NCBI GenBank assembly: GCA_025356445.1
Contig: JANXSZ010000023.1
Coordinates: 1 to 64,000 of the forward strand
Direction of reading: 5' to 3'
DNA: 64,000 nt
Source: Betaproteobacteria bacterium
GTDB lineage: Bacteria > Pseudomonadota > Gammaproteobacteria > Burkholderiales > Burkholderiaceae_C
Shown here: piece after piece, positions 1-9,937 of the stretch
Position numbering within the stretch: position 1 is the first letter of the stretch
Layout: every line of letters begins with the position of its first letter
Program-made: the position numbers and the translations under genes
The notes under the pieces: generated by a model
What the model was told of the DNA's origin: nothing
Database searches by the model: none
The model's input: only the letters and a program-made list of their open reading frames with translations

Positions 1-1
1 G

Positions 2-856
2 TGCGACTCCAAAGTCGCTGGCGTGGTTGGTCACCTGAATTCCGGCACCACCATCCCTGCATCCAAGGTTTACAACGACTGCGGTATTCCCCACATCACT
101 GGTGCAGCGACCAACCCCAACCTGACCAAGCCTGGCTACAAAACCACCTACCGCATCATCGCCAACGACAACGCTTTGGGTGCTGGACTGGCGTTTTACG
201 CAGCCGATGCCTTGAAGCTCAAGCGTATCGCCGTGATTGACGACCGTACCGCTTACGGCCAAGGTGTGGCTGAAGTGTTCAAACGCATCGCCATCACCAA
301 AGGCATCACGATCGTTGACGAGCAGTTCACCACCGACAAAGCCACCGATTTCATGGCGATTTTGACAGCCGTCAAATCCAAGAATCCTGACGCTGTGTTC
401 TTTGGCGGCATGGACCCCCAAGCTGGCCCCATGTTGCGCCAGATGGAGCAATTGGGGATGACCAATGTCAAGTACTTCGGTGGTGATGGTCTGTGCACCA
501 ACACCGTGATTGAGTTGGCTGCAGGTGCGAAAACGTTGGAAAACGTGGTCTGCGCTGAGGGCGGTGCATCACTCGCCAAAATGCCTGGTGGCGAAGCCTG
601 GAAGAAGCGTTACGACGCGAAGTACCCAGGCCAGTTCCAGATTTACAGCCCTTACACCTATGACGCGACGTTTGTGCTGGTGGACGCTATGAAGCGCGCC
701 AACTCCACGGACCCTAAGGTTTACACCCCCGAGTTGATCAAGACCAACTTCAAAGGCGTGACCACCACCATCGCTTTCGAGCCTAACGGCGAGTTGAAGA
801 ATCCTTCGATGACCTTGTCCGTTTACAAAGCCGGCAAGAAAGTGGCCTTGAACTGA
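2..856 (+). CDS. Branched-chain amino acid ABC transporter substrate-binding protein (5' partial)
   Basis: The open frame runs in from the left edge, so the signal peptide and N-terminal part are missing; 284 codons remain. The sequence has the Leu/Ile/Val-binding protein (periplasmic binding fold type I) pattern: GHLNSGTTIPAS near the edge, YRIIANDN, AVIDDRTAYGQGVAEVFK, and a C-terminal half with YDATFVLVDAMKRA and a final FEPNGELKNP segment. Such proteins capture leucine, isoleucine, valine or related amides in the periplasm for a LivHMGF-type transporter. The transporter genes are not in the window. A Rho-independent terminator follows directly. Exact ligand cannot be told. Confidence 0.9.
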   Translation, partial: CDSKVAGVVGHLNSGTTIPASKVYNDCGIPHITGAATNPNLTKPGYKTTYRIIANDNALGAGLAFYAADALKLKRIAVIDDRTAYGQGVAEVFKRIAITKGITIVDEQFTTDKATDFMAILTAVKSKNPDAVFFGGMDPQAGPMLRQMEQLGMTNVKYFGGDGLCTNTVIELAAGAKTLENVVCAEGGASLAKMPGGEAWKKRYDAKYPGQFQIYSPYTYDATFVLVDAMKRANSTDPKVYTPELIKTNFKGVTTTIAFEPNGELKNPSMTLSVYKAGKKVALN

Positions 857-877
857 TCATTCTTCGCGCTGATCTCC

Positions 878-906
878 AAAAGGCTGCCTTCGGGTGGCCT
901 TTTTTC
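878..906 (+). terminator. Rho-independent terminator of the binding-protein gene
   Basis: AAAAGGCTGCC and GGTGGCCTTTTTT form a short GC stem around TTCGGG, followed by six T. It begins 22 bases after the stop codon of the binding-protein gene. Confidence 0.8.
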
Positions 907-913
907 ATGGGGC

Positions 914-935
914 CGCAGTCAACACGCAGTCAACA
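914..935. repeat. Tandem duplication of an 11-bp unit
   Basis: CGCAGTCAACA occurs twice with no gap (914-924 and 925-935) in the short spacer between two terminators. No function is visible; it looks like a recent slippage duplication. Confidence 0.7.
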
Positions 936-951
936 GACCTCAGCGCCCAAG

Positions 952-989
952 AAAAAAGCCTCAAACCCTTGTAAGGGCTTGAGGCTTTA
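952..989 (-). terminator. Terminator downstream of tRNA-Ser
   Basis: AAGCCTCAA-a-CCCTT and AAGGG-c-TTGAGGCTT form a long stem with one internal mismatch and a two-base loop. Read on the minus strand it ends in a T-run and begins 9 bases after the tRNA 3' end, so it fits termination of the tRNA transcript. Confidence 0.8.
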
Positions 990-998
990 ACTTTTCTT

Positions 999-1088
999 TG
1001 GCGGAACAGGCGGGATTCGAACCCGCGGAGGGTATAACCCCTCGCACGCTTTCCAGGCGTGTGACTTAAACCGCTCATCCACCGTTCC
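999..1088 (-). tRNA. tRNA-Ser(GGA)
   Basis: The minus strand folds as a 90-nt class II tRNA. The acceptor stem is GGAACGG with CTGTTCC (one G-U pair), the discriminator is G as usual for serine, and CCA is encoded. The anticodon stem CACGC/GCGTG carries the loop CTGGAAA with anticodon GGA (complement of 1052-1054), reading UCC. There is a long variable arm and a T arm with GGTTCGAATCC. It is followed by its own terminator. Confidence 0.95.
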
Positions 1089-1127
1089 GTCAGCCTTCTA
1101 TTCTAGCAGCAGTCGCGGAGCACCCTG

Positions 1128-2042
1128 TTAATTGACTTTGTTCGCCTGTGTCAGCTTCATGGCAGAGCCAATCAGACTGGCGATCTGGTTCATGTCGCTG
1201 GGAACGATCAGCGTGGTGGTGGCATCGCTGGCGACGCGGCTGTAGGCGTCCACAGCTTTTTCAGCTACTTTCAACTGCACTGCCTCTGCACCGCCAGGTT
1301 GGCGAATCGCACTGGCAATGCGCTCAATGGCACTGGCCGTGGCGTCGGCCACAGCGGTGATGGACGCTGCCTCGCCCTGTGCTTTGTTGATAACGGCCTG
1401 CTTTTCACCTTCAGAGCGTGCGATGGAGGCCTCACGCTCGCCTGTCGCGATGTTGATTTGCTCTTGGCGGCGACCTTCTGAGGCCGCAATCAGCGCCCGC
1501 TTTTCGCGTTCAGCGGTGATTTGCTGCTGCATCGCGTGCAAAATTTCTTTCGGCGGTGTCAGGTCTTTGATCTCGTAGCGCAGCACCTTCACGCCCCAGT
1601 TCAATGCGGCTTCGTCAATTGCAGTGACCACGGTGTGGTTGATGGTGGCGCGTTCTTCAAAGGTTTTGTCCAGCTCCAGTTTGCCAATCACCGAGCGCAG
1701 TGTGGTTTGTGCCAACTGGGTGATGGCCATGATGTAGTTCGATGAGCCGTAGCTGGCACGCATGGGGTCAGTGACCTGGAAATACAAAATGCCGTCCACT
1801 TGCAACTGCGTGTTGTCGCGGGTGATGCAGACCTGGCTGGGCACGTCCAGCGCGATTTCCTTCAGCGAATGCTTGTAAGCCACGTTATCTACAAACGGCA
1901 CCAGCAGGTTCAGGCCTGGCGTCAGCGTGCTGTGGTACTTGCCCAGCCGCTCGACGACCCAGGCATTTTGTTGCGGCACCACTTTGAGCGAGCGAATGAT
2001 GAAGATTACGGCGACAGCCAGCAGAATCAATGCAAATGTCAT
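1128..2042 (-). CDS. SPFH/band 7 (stomatin-like, QmcA type) membrane protein
   Basis: 304 residues, typical for bacterial stomatins. An N-terminal membrane anchor (about residues 2-19, FALILLAVAVIFIIRSL) is followed by a band 7 domain with VVPQQNAWVVERLGKY and TLTPGLNLLVPFVD, then an Ala/Glu/Lys-rich helical stretch (about 185-240) and a C-terminal tail. These proteins form membrane-associated oligomers; in E. coli QmcA has been linked to membrane quality control. It lies 49 bp downstream of the NfeD gene on the same strand. NfeD and SPFH proteins are regular genomic partners, so the two probably act as a pair. Confidence 0.92.
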   Translation of the reverse strand: MTFALILLAVAVIFIIRSLKVVPQQNAWVVERLGKYHSTLTPGLNLLVPFVDNVAYKHSLKEIALDVPSQVCITRDNTQLQVDGILYFQVTDPMRASYGSSNYIMAITQLAQTTLRSVIGKLELDKTFEERATINHTVVTAIDEAALNWGVKVLRYEIKDLTPPKEILHAMQQQITAEREKRALIAASEGRRQEQINIATGEREASIARSEGEKQAVINKAQGEAASITAVADATASAIERIASAIRQPGGAEAVQLKVAEKAVDAYSRVASDATTTLIVPSDMNQIASLIGSAMKLTQANKVN

Positions 2043-2091
2043 AGCAAACTTTCTATAAGGGAATTGCTCAAAGTATCAAAAATAGTACGCA

Positions 2092-2523
2092 TTATTTTTC
2101 AACCGGAGAAACGATCAAGCGGCTGCCCAGCACTTCCACAATGCGGTGCTTACCGAGGCCCATCACCGCGTCAGGTGCCAGGCTGGCCGCCCAATCAGCA
2201 CCCCGGTAGCGCACGGTGGTTTGCTGCTCGGCATCCCATTGCGCAACGTGCACCGTACCACCAATGTCCAGATTCACGTTCTGGTTGGCTGTTGCACGTA
2301 GTGGTGCGGGGTGGCGCTCACGTTGCCAATGCCACAAAGCCACTGCTCCGCCGCCCACCAAGGCTGCAGCGACGGTTTGCCATGTCATCCCTATACCTGC
2401 ATGGGCGGCCAGTGCACCGGCTCCAGCACCGATGGCGACCATCAGCAAATAAAAGGTGCCTGTCAGCAGCTCTATGCCCACCAAACCCCCTGCCAGCACC
2501 CACCACACCGTAGATTCGCTCAT
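2092..2523 (-). CDS. NfeD family membrane protein
   Basis: 143 residues from the ATG at 2523, which has AAGGAG in front; a longer open frame upstream has no comparable ribosome site. The protein starts with two hydrophobic segments (about 7-30 and 35-60) and ends with an OB-fold-like domain of NfeD type (NLDIGGTVHVAQW, YRGADWAAS, RLIVSPVEK). It is the short NfeD form without a ClpP-like protease domain. It lies upstream of the SPFH gene in the same direction. The role is inferred from the pairing: scaffolding or regulation of the stomatin-like partner at the inner membrane. Confidence 0.9.
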   Translation of the reverse strand: MSESTVWWVLAGGLVGIELLTGTFYLLMVAIGAGAGALAAHAGIGMTWQTVAAALVGGGAVALWHWQRERHPAPLRATANQNVNLDIGGTVHVAQWDAEQQTTVRYRGADWAASLAPDAVMGLGKHRIVEVLGSRLIVSPVEK

Positions 2524-2669
2524 TCGCTGCTCTCCTTTGTCTGTGATGCGCCACATTTTGTGCTCAAACTGCGGGTACGCAAGGTGCATTGGTTTATTTG
2601 ACTTATTAATTCCTTACACTTCGCCCTCTTTCTTCAATTTGGCCTAAGCCTTGCCTCTCGGAGCGCTGC

Positions 2670-4958
2670 ATGAAATTTCGCTTTCCCATCGTCATCATCG
2701 ATGAAGACTTCCGCTCCGAGAACACCTCGGGCCTTGGTATCCGTGCGCTGGCCGATGCGATTGCGAGCGAAGGCTTTGAGGTGTTGGGCGTGACCAGCTA
2801 TGGGGACTTGAGCCAGTTTGCGCAGCAGCAGTCCCGTGCCAGTGCGTTTATCTTGTCGATTGACGATGATGAATTCACCCCCGGCCCTGACCTGGATCCT
2901 GCGGTGCTGAACCTGCGCAATTTCGTCGAAGAAGTGCGCCGCAAGAATCTGGATGTGCCCATCTACGTTTACGGCGAAACCAAGACCTCGCGCCATATCC
3001 CGAACGACATCCTGCGTGAGCTGCATGGCTTCATTCATATGTTTGAGGATACGCCTGAATTCGTAGCTCGCCACATCATCCGTGAGGCAAAAAGTTACCT
3101 GGAAAGCGTGCAGCCACCGTTCTTCAAAGCCCTGCTGGACTACGCTGAAGACGGTTCCTACTCCTGGCATTGCCCTGGCCACTCTGGTGGCGTCGCTTTC
3201 CTGAAAAGCCCTGTCGGCCAGATGTTTCACCAGTTTTTTGGTGAAAACATGTTGCGTGCTGACGTGTGCAATGCGGTGGAAGAGTTGGGCCAGCTGCTCG
3301 ACCATACCGGCCCTATCGCGGCCAGCGAGCGCAATGCCGCACGCATTTTTAATGCTGACCATTGTTTCTTTGTGACCAACGGCACCAGCACCAGCAACAA
3401 AATGGTGTGGCACCACACCGTGGCCCCCGGGGACGTGGTAGTGGTCGATCGCAACTGCCACAAGTCGAATCTGCACGCCATCATCATGACCGGGGCCATC
3501 CCTGTGTTCATGAAGCCCACGCGCAACCATTTCGGCATCATCGGCCCCATCCCTCAGAGCGAGTTTGAGCCCGAAGCCATCAAGGCCAAAATCCGTGCCA
3601 ACCCTTTGCTCAAAGGTGTGGACGCCGATGCCGTCAAGCCGCGCATCATGACGCTGACGCAAAGCACTTACGACGGCGTGATTTACAACACCGAAACCAT
3701 CAAGACCATGCTCGATGGCTACGTGGACACACTGCACTTTGACGAAGCCTGGCTGCCCCACGCCGCGTTTCACCCGTTCTACGGCCCCTACCATGCGATG
3801 GGTAAGAAGCGCGCACGGCCTAAAGAGGCGCTGGTGTTTTCTACCCAATCCACCCACAAACTGCTGGCGGGTATCAGCCAGGCCAGCCATGTGCTGGTGC
3901 AGGATTCGCAAAACCGCAAGCTTGACCGCCACCTGTTCAACGAAGCGTATTTGATGCATACCAGCACCAGCCCGCAGTACGCCATCATCGCCAGTTGCGA
4001 TGTGGCTGCTGCCATGATGGAGCCGCCCGGCGGTACCGCACTGGTCGAAGAAAGCATCATGGAAGCGCTGGATTTCCGCCGCGCCATGCGCAAAGTGGAC
4101 GAGGAATACGGCAAAGACTGGTGGTTCAAAGTCTGGGGGCCGGACAAGCTGGTGGAAGAGGGCATTGGTCGCGCAGATGACTGGATCATCAAGGGCGAAA
4201 AAGCGGGCAAACGCAATGCCAAGCACTTGGCCAGCAACTGGCACGGCTTTGGTGATTTGGCGGATGGCTTCAACATGCTTGACCCGATCAAGTCCACCAT
4301 CGTCACCCCCGGTTTGGATTTGAACGGTAAGTTCGCCAAAACCGGCATCCCTGCCAGCATCGTGACCAAATTCTTGGCCGAACATGGCGTGATCGTGGAG
4401 AAGACAGGTCTTTACAGCTTCTTCATCATGTTCACCATCGGCATCACCAAGGGCCGCTGGAACTCGCTGCTGACCGCGTTGCAGCAGTTCAAAGACGATT
4501 ACGACAAGAATCAGCCCATGTGGCGCATCTTGCCCGAGTTCTGCCAAGCCCACAAACGCTACGAGCGCATGGGTTTGAAAGACCTGTCACAGCATGTGCA
4601 TGAGATGTACGCCAAGTACGATATCGCCCGTTTGACGACCGAGATGTACCTGGGGGACTTGGTGCCTGCGATGAAACCTAGCGACGCTTACGCCTACATT
4701 GCCCACCGCAAAACAGAACGCGTTCCCATTGACCAGCTCGAAGGCCGCATCGCTACCAGCATGATCACGCCGTACCCACCGGGTATCCCCTTGCTGATTC
4801 CTGGCGAAGTGTTCAACAAAAAGATCGTGGACTATTTGAAGTTCGCCCGCGCCTTCAACGCCGAATGTCCAGGGTTTGAAACCGATGTGCATGGCTTGGT
4901 GGAGGAAGAGGGCGCTGACGGCAAGCCGCATTACTTTGCGGATTGCGTGAAGGCGTGA
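2670..4958 (+). CDS. Orn/Lys/Arg decarboxylase (PLP, fold type I, large inducible type)
   Basis: 762 residues, matching the large bacterial decarboxylases. Order of parts: an N-terminal receiver-like wing domain (about 1-130), the PLP domain, and the C-terminal domain ending in GLVEEEGADGKPHYF. The PLP lysine is Lys397 in STHKLLAG; earlier landmarks are WHCPGHSGG and FVTNGTSTSNK. These enzymes convert arginine, lysine or ornithine into agmatine, cadaverine or putrescine in the cytoplasm, for polyamine supply or acid resistance. I cannot fix the substrate by eye. No cognate antiporter gene is adjacent. The gene appears to be a single unit, divergent from nfeD. Confidence 0.93.
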   Translation: MKFRFPIVIIDEDFRSENTSGLGIRALADAIASEGFEVLGVTSYGDLSQFAQQQSRASAFILSIDDDEFTPGPDLDPAVLNLRNFVEEVRRKNLDVPIYVYGETKTSRHIPNDILRELHGFIHMFEDTPEFVARHIIREAKSYLESVQPPFFKALLDYAEDGSYSWHCPGHSGGVAFLKSPVGQMFHQFFGENMLRADVCNAVEELGQLLDHTGPIAASERNAARIFNADHCFFVTNGTSTSNKMVWHHTVAPGDVVVVDRNCHKSNLHAIIMTGAIPVFMKPTRNHFGIIGPIPQSEFEPEAIKAKIRANPLLKGVDADAVKPRIMTLTQSTYDGVIYNTETIKTMLDGYVDTLHFDEAWLPHAAFHPFYGPYHAMGKKRARPKEALVFSTQSTHKLLAGISQASHVLVQDSQNRKLDRHLFNEAYLMHTSTSPQYAIIASCDVAAAMMEPPGGTALVEESIMEALDFRRAMRKVDEEYGKDWWFKVWGPDKLVEEGIGRADDWIIKGEKAGKRNAKHLASNWHGFGDLADGFNMLDPIKSTIVTPGLDLNGKFAKTGIPASIVTKFLAEHGVIVEKTGLYSFFIMFTIGITKGRWNSLLTALQQFKDDYDKNQPMWRILPEFCQAHKRYERMGLKDLSQHVHEMYAKYDIARLTTEMYLGDLVPAMKPSDAYAYIAHRKTERVPIDQLEGRIATSMITPYPPGIPLLIPGEVFNKKIVDYLKFARAFNAECPGFETDVHGLVEEEGADGKPHYFADCVKA

Positions 4959-4978
4959 AGCGGCAAGGGTGTGTAGAT

Positions 4979-5047
4979 ACTGGCAGCTATTGATTTAATA
5001 GCTGCCAGTGCCCATCTGTATTGCTCTAGCGCTTCATTCGCTTCAGT
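4979..5047. repeat. Dispersed palindromic repeat (full intergenic copy)
   Basis: CTGGCAGCTATT-gattt-AATAGCTGCCAG is a perfect 12-bp inverted repeat, followed by a CTCTAGCGCTTC segment. It lies between the convergent decarboxylase and fabI genes and could also act as a bidirectional transcription barrier. It is the clearest copy of a repeat family whose shorter relatives lie inside several genes here. Confidence 0.75.
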
Positions 5048-5839
5048 TTATCCCTCGGCAGGCTCTCCAATGCCTGCTACGATATTGCTGAAGCCGCCGT
5101 CCACGTAGGTGATCTCTGCACTCACGCCTGCTGCCAGATCGCTCAGCAAAAATGCAGCCACATTGCCCACATCGTCCACCGTCACGTTGCGGCGGATAGG
5201 TGCTGCGGCGCTGGCTTTGAGCATTTTTCCGAAATCCTTGATGCCGCTGGCTGCCAAGGTTTTGATGGGGCCAGCGCTGATGCCGTTGACGCGCACGCCT
5301 TGCGAGCCGAGAGATTGCGCCAAATAGCGCACACTGGCTTCCAACGAGGCTTTGGCCAGGCCCATGGTGTTGTAGTTGGGCAAGACGCGCAGTGCGCCGA
5401 GGTAGGTCAGCGTCAGCAGAGCGGCCTTGTCGCTTAAATAGGGGCGGGCGGCTTTGGCCATGGCGGGGAAGCTGTAGGCGCTGATGTCATGGGCGATTTT
5501 GAAGCTTTCGCGGCTCAGGCCTTCCAGGAAATCGCCAGTGATGGCTTCGCGCGGGGCAAAGCCGATGCTGTGGACGAAACCGTCGAACTTGGGCCATGTC
5601 TTGGACAAATCAGCAAACAGCGCGTCGATTTGTTCATCGCTCCCCACGTCGCAGTCAAAAATCAGTTTGGAATCGAAGTCTGCAGCAAACTCGGTGATAC
5701 GGTCTTTGAAGCGCTCACCCACGTAACTGAAGGCCAGTTCAGCGCCTTCGCGGTGGCAGGCTTTGGCGATGCCGTATGCGATAGAGCGGTTGCTGAGCAC
5801 GCCTGTAATCAGCAATTTTTTGCCAGCTAAAAAGCCCAT
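5048..5839 (-). CDS. fabI: Enoyl-[acyl-carrier-protein] reductase (NADH)
   Basis: 263 residues, the normal FabI length, from the ATG at 5839 preceded by GAGGAG; the frame is open further upstream but has no FabI sequence there. It has the short-chain dehydrogenase fold with the FabI-type N terminus [20 protein letters not shown] (NAD binding) and the catalytic Tyr-x6-Lys as YNTMGLAK. It reduces enoyl-ACP in the last step of each fatty acid elongation cycle. It is divergent from yejA and convergent with the decarboxylase gene. Confidence 0.97.
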   Translation of the reverse strand: MGFLAGKKLLITGVLSNRSIAYGIAKACHREGAELAFSYVGERFKDRITEFAADFDSKLIFDCDVGSDEQIDALFADLSKTWPKFDGFVHSIGFAPREAITGDFLEGLSRESFKIAHDISAYSFPAMAKAARPYLSDKAALLTLTYLGALRVLPNYNTMGLAKASLEASVRYLAQSLGSQGVRVNGISAGPIKTLAASGIKDFGKMLKASAAAPIRRNVTVDDVGNVAAFLLSDLAAGVSAEITYVDGGFSNIVAGIGEPAEG

Positions 5840-5961
5840 GTGATCTCCTCGAATCTGCGGAATTGGTTGAAATGATGCGGTGTGCCGATGGCGGCTGTTC
5901 CGTTGCACAAATTGTCGCATGCGCCTGATAAGCGCTCGCGCAGGCCTACCCAGGCGAACCC

Positions 5962-5967
5962 TACAAT
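5962..5967 (+). promoter_or_regulatory. Possible -10 box for the yejABEF operon
   Basis: TACAAT lies 22 bases before the chosen yejA start. A -35 box at normal spacing (around 5939) is poor, so this is tentative. It argues against the ATG at 5966, which overlaps the box. Confidence 0.35.
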
Positions 5968-5989
5968 GCGCCAGAAACCCATTGTGCAA

Positions 5990-7867
5990 ATGAACCGTAA
6001 CGTCAAACTCATCACATCCAGACTGCAAGGTGCCGCATGGGCGTTTGCCTCTGCATTGGTTCTTTGGGGGGCGCTGCCTGCATGGGCTGCCCACGCCTAC
6101 GCTCAGTTCGGCGACATCCAATACCCTGCTGGTTTCACCCATTTCAGCTATGTCAACCCGGATGCGCCCAAGGGTGGTGAGATTCGCATGGTGCCGCCAA
6201 CGCGACCGACCAATTTCGACAAGTTCAATCCTTTCACGCTCAAAGGCACTGCCCCTAACGGGATCTCAGGCCTGTTGATGGAAACCTTGTTGACGGGTAA
6301 TTCAGAGGAGCCCACCACTGCCTATGGCCTGCTGGCGGACGATGTGGCAGTGTCAGCGGACAGGCTCTCGGTCACATTCCACCTGCATCCCGCCGCCAAA
6401 TTCCATGACGGCAAGCCCGTGCTGGCTGCTGACGTGGCGCATTCGTATGCCATGCTCATCAGCAAGCAAGCGGCTCCCCAGTACCGGGCGATTTTTGCGG
6501 AAATCAAAGGTGTGACTGTGGTGAACGAGCGCACCGTGCGTTTTGATTTCGCCAGCCCCAACCCCGAGTTACCCTTGATTGTGGGCACCGGCTTGCCTGT
6601 GTTCAGCCGCGACTGGGGCAAAGGCAAAGCCTTTGACGACCTCATCAGCGAGGTGCCCATAGGCTCTGGCCCTTACAAGCTCATCAATGCGCGGCTGGGG
6701 CAGGATGTGACCTACACCCGCGACCCGGCCTACTGGGGTGGCGAGCGAGGTGCGAATTTGTCCACACGCAGGGGGCAGTACAACTTTGACCGTATTACCT
6801 ACAAAATTTACCTGGATGAAACGGCGCGCTTTGAGGGGCTGCGGGCAGGGGAGTTTGATTTCATGCGCGAATTCATCTCCCGCAACTGGGCTCGGCAGTA
6901 CAAGGGCCACCAGTTTGACACGGGCGAGTTGGCCAAGCGGGCGTTTGAAAACCGCAACCCTGGGGATTTTCAAGGCTATATCTTCAACCTGCGTAACCCG
7001 AAATTCCAAGACCTGCGCGTGCGCCGTGCGCTAGGCTTGGCGATGGATTTCGAGTGGCTGAACCGGCAGCTGTTTTATGGCCTGTACAAGCGTGTGGACG
7101 GTTATTACCCTAACAGTGATTTCCACGCCGAGGGTTTGCCCAAAACCGATGAGTTGGCGCTGCTGGAGCCGCTGCGCAAGCAACTCAACCCCGCCGTGTT
7201 CGGCCCGGCTTTTCTGTCACCCACCACGAACCCGCCGTCCAGTCTGCGTGACAACCTGCGCCAAGCGCAGCAGTTGCTGCACGACGCTGGGTGGGATTAC
7301 AAAGACGGCGCACTGCGTAACAGCCAAAGTGCCAAAGGTGAGGCCTTCACCATCGAATTTTTGAGCGACCAGCCCAGCTTGGTGCGCGTGGTGGCGCCGC
7401 TGCAAAAATCGCTGGAAAAACTGGGCATCCAGCTGATTTACCGCGTGGTGGATTTTTCACTGTCCAAGCAAAAAATGGATGCGTTTGATTTTGAAATGAC
7501 CAGCCTGCGCTTGCCAGGCTCTACCGCCCCTGGCAGTGAGCTGATCGAGCAGTTCGGCTCCAAAGCCGCCGCCACACCAGGTTCATCCAACATCTGGGGT
7601 ATTGCCGATCCGGCTGTGGATGCGCTGCTGCAAAACGTGATTACTGCGACCACCCGACCTGCACTTGTCACCGCCATGCGAAGCCTTGATCGGGTGCTGA
7701 CACATGGTCACTATTCCATTCCCCAGTGGTATGGCGATGCGTTTTTTGTCGGCTACCGGCCCGGTCAGTTTGTGTTGCCCAAAGTCATCCCGCCTTACTA
7801 CCAAGCAGAGGGCTGGGCTGCCAGCACATGGTGGGCCTCACCCGCTAACTTAAGGGGTAAACCGTAA
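5990..7867 (+). CDS. yejA: Peptide ABC transporter substrate-binding protein, YejA type
   Basis: 625 residues from the ATG at 5990; another ATG at 5966 and a longer open frame exist, but 5990 gives a clean signal peptide (MNRNVK start, hydrophobic [19 protein letters not shown], cleavage near AWAAHA). The mature part is a family 5 extracellular solute-binding protein: [31 protein letters not shown], and [16 protein letters not shown]. It binds peptides in the periplasm for the YejBEF importer encoded right after it; in enterobacteria the same system takes up microcin C. Confidence 0.93.
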   Translation: MNRNVKLITSRLQGAAWAFASALVLWGALPAWAAHAYAQFGDIQYPAGFTHFSYVNPDAPKGGEIRMVPPTRPTNFDKFNPFTLKGTAPNGISGLLMETLLTGNSEEPTTAYGLLADDVAVSADRLSVTFHLHPAAKFHDGKPVLAADVAHSYAMLISKQAAPQYRAIFAEIKGVTVVNERTVRFDFASPNPELPLIVGTGLPVFSRDWGKGKAFDDLISEVPIGSGPYKLINARLGQDVTYTRDPAYWGGERGANLSTRRGQYNFDRITYKIYLDETARFEGLRAGEFDFMREFISRNWARQYKGHQFDTGELAKRAFENRNPGDFQGYIFNLRNPKFQDLRVRRALGLAMDFEWLNRQLFYGLYKRVDGYYPNSDFHAEGLPKTDELALLEPLRKQLNPAVFGPAFLSPTTNPPSSLRDNLRQAQQLLHDAGWDYKDGALRNSQSAKGEAFTIEFLSDQPSLVRVVAPLQKSLEKLGIQLIYRVVDFSLSKQKMDAFDFEMTSLRLPGSTAPGSELIEQFGSKAAATPGSSNIWGIADPAVDALLQNVITATTRPALVTAMRSLDRVLTHGHYSIPQWYGDAFFVGYRPGQFVLPKVIPPYYQAEGWAASTWWASPANLRGKP

Positions 7868-7869
7868 CC

Positions 7870-8904
7870 ATGGTCAGCTACATTCTCAAGCGCTTCGCGC
7901 TTATGCTGCCGACCCTGCTGGGTATTTTGCTGCTGACTTTCGCCGTCATCCAATTTGTGCCCGGTGGGCCGGTTGAGCAAATGGTGGCGCAATTGCAAGG
8001 GCGGGACTCGGGGGGTGAGCGTGCTGCGGCGTCGGGCTCAGGCTACCGGGGCCGCCAAGGCGTGGATGACAAGCGTATTGCCGAAATCCGCCAGCTCTAT
8101 GGTTTCGATAAGCCAGCCCACGAGCGCTTCATCCAAATGCTGGGCCAGTTCGCCCGGTTTGACATGGGCAAAAGTTTTTACCAGCACAAAGACGTGTGGG
8201 AGCTGGTCAAAGAAAAAATGCCGGTGTCCATCAGTCTGGGGCTGTGGACGTTCTTCATCAGCTACCTGATAGCCGTGCCGCTGGGCGTTGCCAAAGCCGT
8301 GCGGTCGGGGTCGCGGTTTGACTTGGCGACGACGCTGCTGGTGTTGGTCGGTTATGCCATTCCCGGCTTTGTGCTGGGTGTGGCGCTGCTGGTCATTTTT
8401 GGCGGGCAGTTGCAGTGGTTCCCGTTACGAGGGTTGACTTCCAGCAACTGGGCATCGTTGAGTTGGGGCGCGCGGGTTACTGACTACCTTTGGCATATTG
8501 CCCTGCCCATCACCGCCATGGTGCTGGGCAGTTTTGCCGTGACCACGATGCTGACCAAAAATGCTTTTTTGGAAGAAATCCGCAAACAGTATGTACTGAC
8601 CGCTCGTGCGAAAGGGTTGTCCGAACGGCAGGTGCTGTGGAAGCATGTGATGCGCAACGCGCTGATTCCCATCGTCACCGGCTTTCCGGCGGCGTTCATT
8701 GGTGCATTTTTCACCGGCTCGCTGCTGATCGAGACGCTGTTCTCGCTGGACGGCCTGGGTCTGCTCAGCTACGAAGCTGTCATTCGGCGGGACTACCCTG
8801 TTGTGCTGGGTACGCTGTATTTGTTTACGCTGATCGGCTTGGTCACCAAGCTGGTTTCAGACCTTTGCTATGTGTGGGTGGATCCGCGTGTCAAATTTGA
8901 TTAA
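7870..8904 (+). CDS. yejB: Peptide ABC transporter permease YejB
   Basis: 344 residues, a DppB/OppB-type inner membrane permease. It begins with a hydrophobic helix (MVSYILKRFALMLPTLLGIL) and carries the EAA loop TARAKGLSERQVLWKHVMRN (about residues 244-263) that contacts the ATPase. The loop after the first helix (about 40-65) contains a Gly/Arg-rich insert typical of YejB. It starts 2 bp after yejA and overlaps yejE. Confidence 0.95.
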   Translation: MVSYILKRFALMLPTLLGILLLTFAVIQFVPGGPVEQMVAQLQGRDSGGERAAASGSGYRGRQGVDDKRIAEIRQLYGFDKPAHERFIQMLGQFARFDMGKSFYQHKDVWELVKEKMPVSISLGLWTFFISYLIAVPLGVAKAVRSGSRFDLATTLLVLVGYAIPGFVLGVALLVIFGGQLQWFPLRGLTSSNWASLSWGARVTDYLWHIALPITAMVLGSFAVTTMLTKNAFLEEIRKQYVLTARAKGLSERQVLWKHVMRNALIPIVTGFPAAFIGAFFTGSLLIETLFSLDGLGLLSYEAVIRRDYPVVLGTLYLFTLIGLVTKLVSDLCYVWVDPRVKFD

Positions 8905-9937
8905 CCCTTCGCCAAGCGCCAGTCCCGCCCGCCGTGCGTGGCAGCGCTTCAAACGCAATCGCCTGGGCTACTGGAGTTTGCTGATTTTTTGCACCTTGGT
9001 GGGCTTGAGCTTGCTGGCCGAGGTGCTCTCCAGTGATCGTCCGCTGGTGCTGCGCTATGCAGGGCAAACCTACTTCCCGCTGCTCAAGGACTATTCTGAA
9101 AAGACGTTTGGTGGAGATTTCGAGACACCGACCGATTACCTCGACCCTTTCATTCAGGCGCAACTGGCCAAGCCGGGTAACTGGGTTGTTTACCCGCCCA
9201 ACCCCTACGGCCCCAAGACGATCAACTACTTTGCCAAGTCACCGAACCCGGCGGCACCCTCGCGCGACAACCTGTTCGGCACCGATGACCGGGGGCGTGA
9301 TTTGCTGGCGCAGCTGATTTATGGCTTTCGGGTCAGCGTGTTGTTTGCGCTGGCGTTGACCGTCACGGGTGTGGTGCTGGGTATCGCGACCGGGGCGGTA
9401 CAGGGCTACTTTGGGGGCAAGACGGATTTGGCGTTTCAGCGCTTCATCGAGATTTGGGGTTCCATGCCCGAGTTGTATTTGCTCATCATCTTCAGCGCGG
9501 TGTTCTCTCCCAGCGTGGGTTTGCTGTTGATTTTGCTCAGTTTATTTGGCTGGATGGGGCTCTCTGACTACGTGCGGGCTGAGTTTTTGCGTAACCGGCA
9601 AATGGACTACGTGCGTGCCGCCCGCGCCCTCGGGGTGAGCAACGGGCAGATCATGTGGCGGCACATCCTGCCCAACAGCATGACGCCGGTGGTGACGTTC
9701 TTGCCGTTTCGCATGAGTGCGGCGATCTTGGCGCTGACGTCGCTGGACTTTCTGGGTCTGGGGGTGCCACCGGGCACGCCGTCGCTGGGCGAGCTGCTGA
9801 GCCAGGGCAAGGCCAACATTGACGCGTGGTGGATATCGCTTTCCACGTTCGGTGTGCTGGTGCTGACGTTGCTGCTGCTGACGTTCATGGGCGATGCGTT
9901 GCGGGATGCGCTAGACCCCAGGAAGGCACAGCCATGA
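8888..9937 (+). CDS. yejE: Peptide ABC transporter permease YejE
   Basis: About 349 residues, DppC/OppC-type permease partner of YejB. The start is uncertain: GTG at 8888 (MSNLINPSPS) is preferred, ATG at 8870 is possible; both overlap the end of yejB, which indicates translational coupling. A first membrane helix (YWSLLIFCTLVGLSLLAEVL) is followed by a long periplasmic loop with DNLFGTDDRGRDLLAQ, then five helices with the EAA loop RAARALGVSNGQIMWRHILP. It ends overlapping the start of yejF by four bases (ATGA). Confidence 0.93.
   Translation: MSNLINPSPSASPARRAWQRFKRNRLGYWSLLIFCTLVGLSLLAEVLSSDRPLVLRYAGQTYFPLLKDYSEKTFGGDFETPTDYLDPFIQAQLAKPGNWVVYPPNPYGPKTINYFAKSPNPAAPSRDNLFGTDDRGRDLLAQLIYGFRVSVLFALALTVTGVVLGIATGAVQGYFGGKTDLAFQRFIEIWGSMPELYLLIIFSAVFSPSVGLLLILLSLFGWMGLSDYVRAEFLRNRQMDYVRAARALGVSNGQIMWRHILPNSMTPVVTFLPFRMSAAILALTSLDFLGLGVPPGTPSLGELLSQGKANIDAWWISLSTFGVLVLTLLLLTFMGDALRDALDPRKAQP

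Noticed and set aside
2634-4553. Long open frame antisense to the decarboxylase gene
   Set aside because: A codon-bias shadow of the conserved PLP enzyme; no domain seen.
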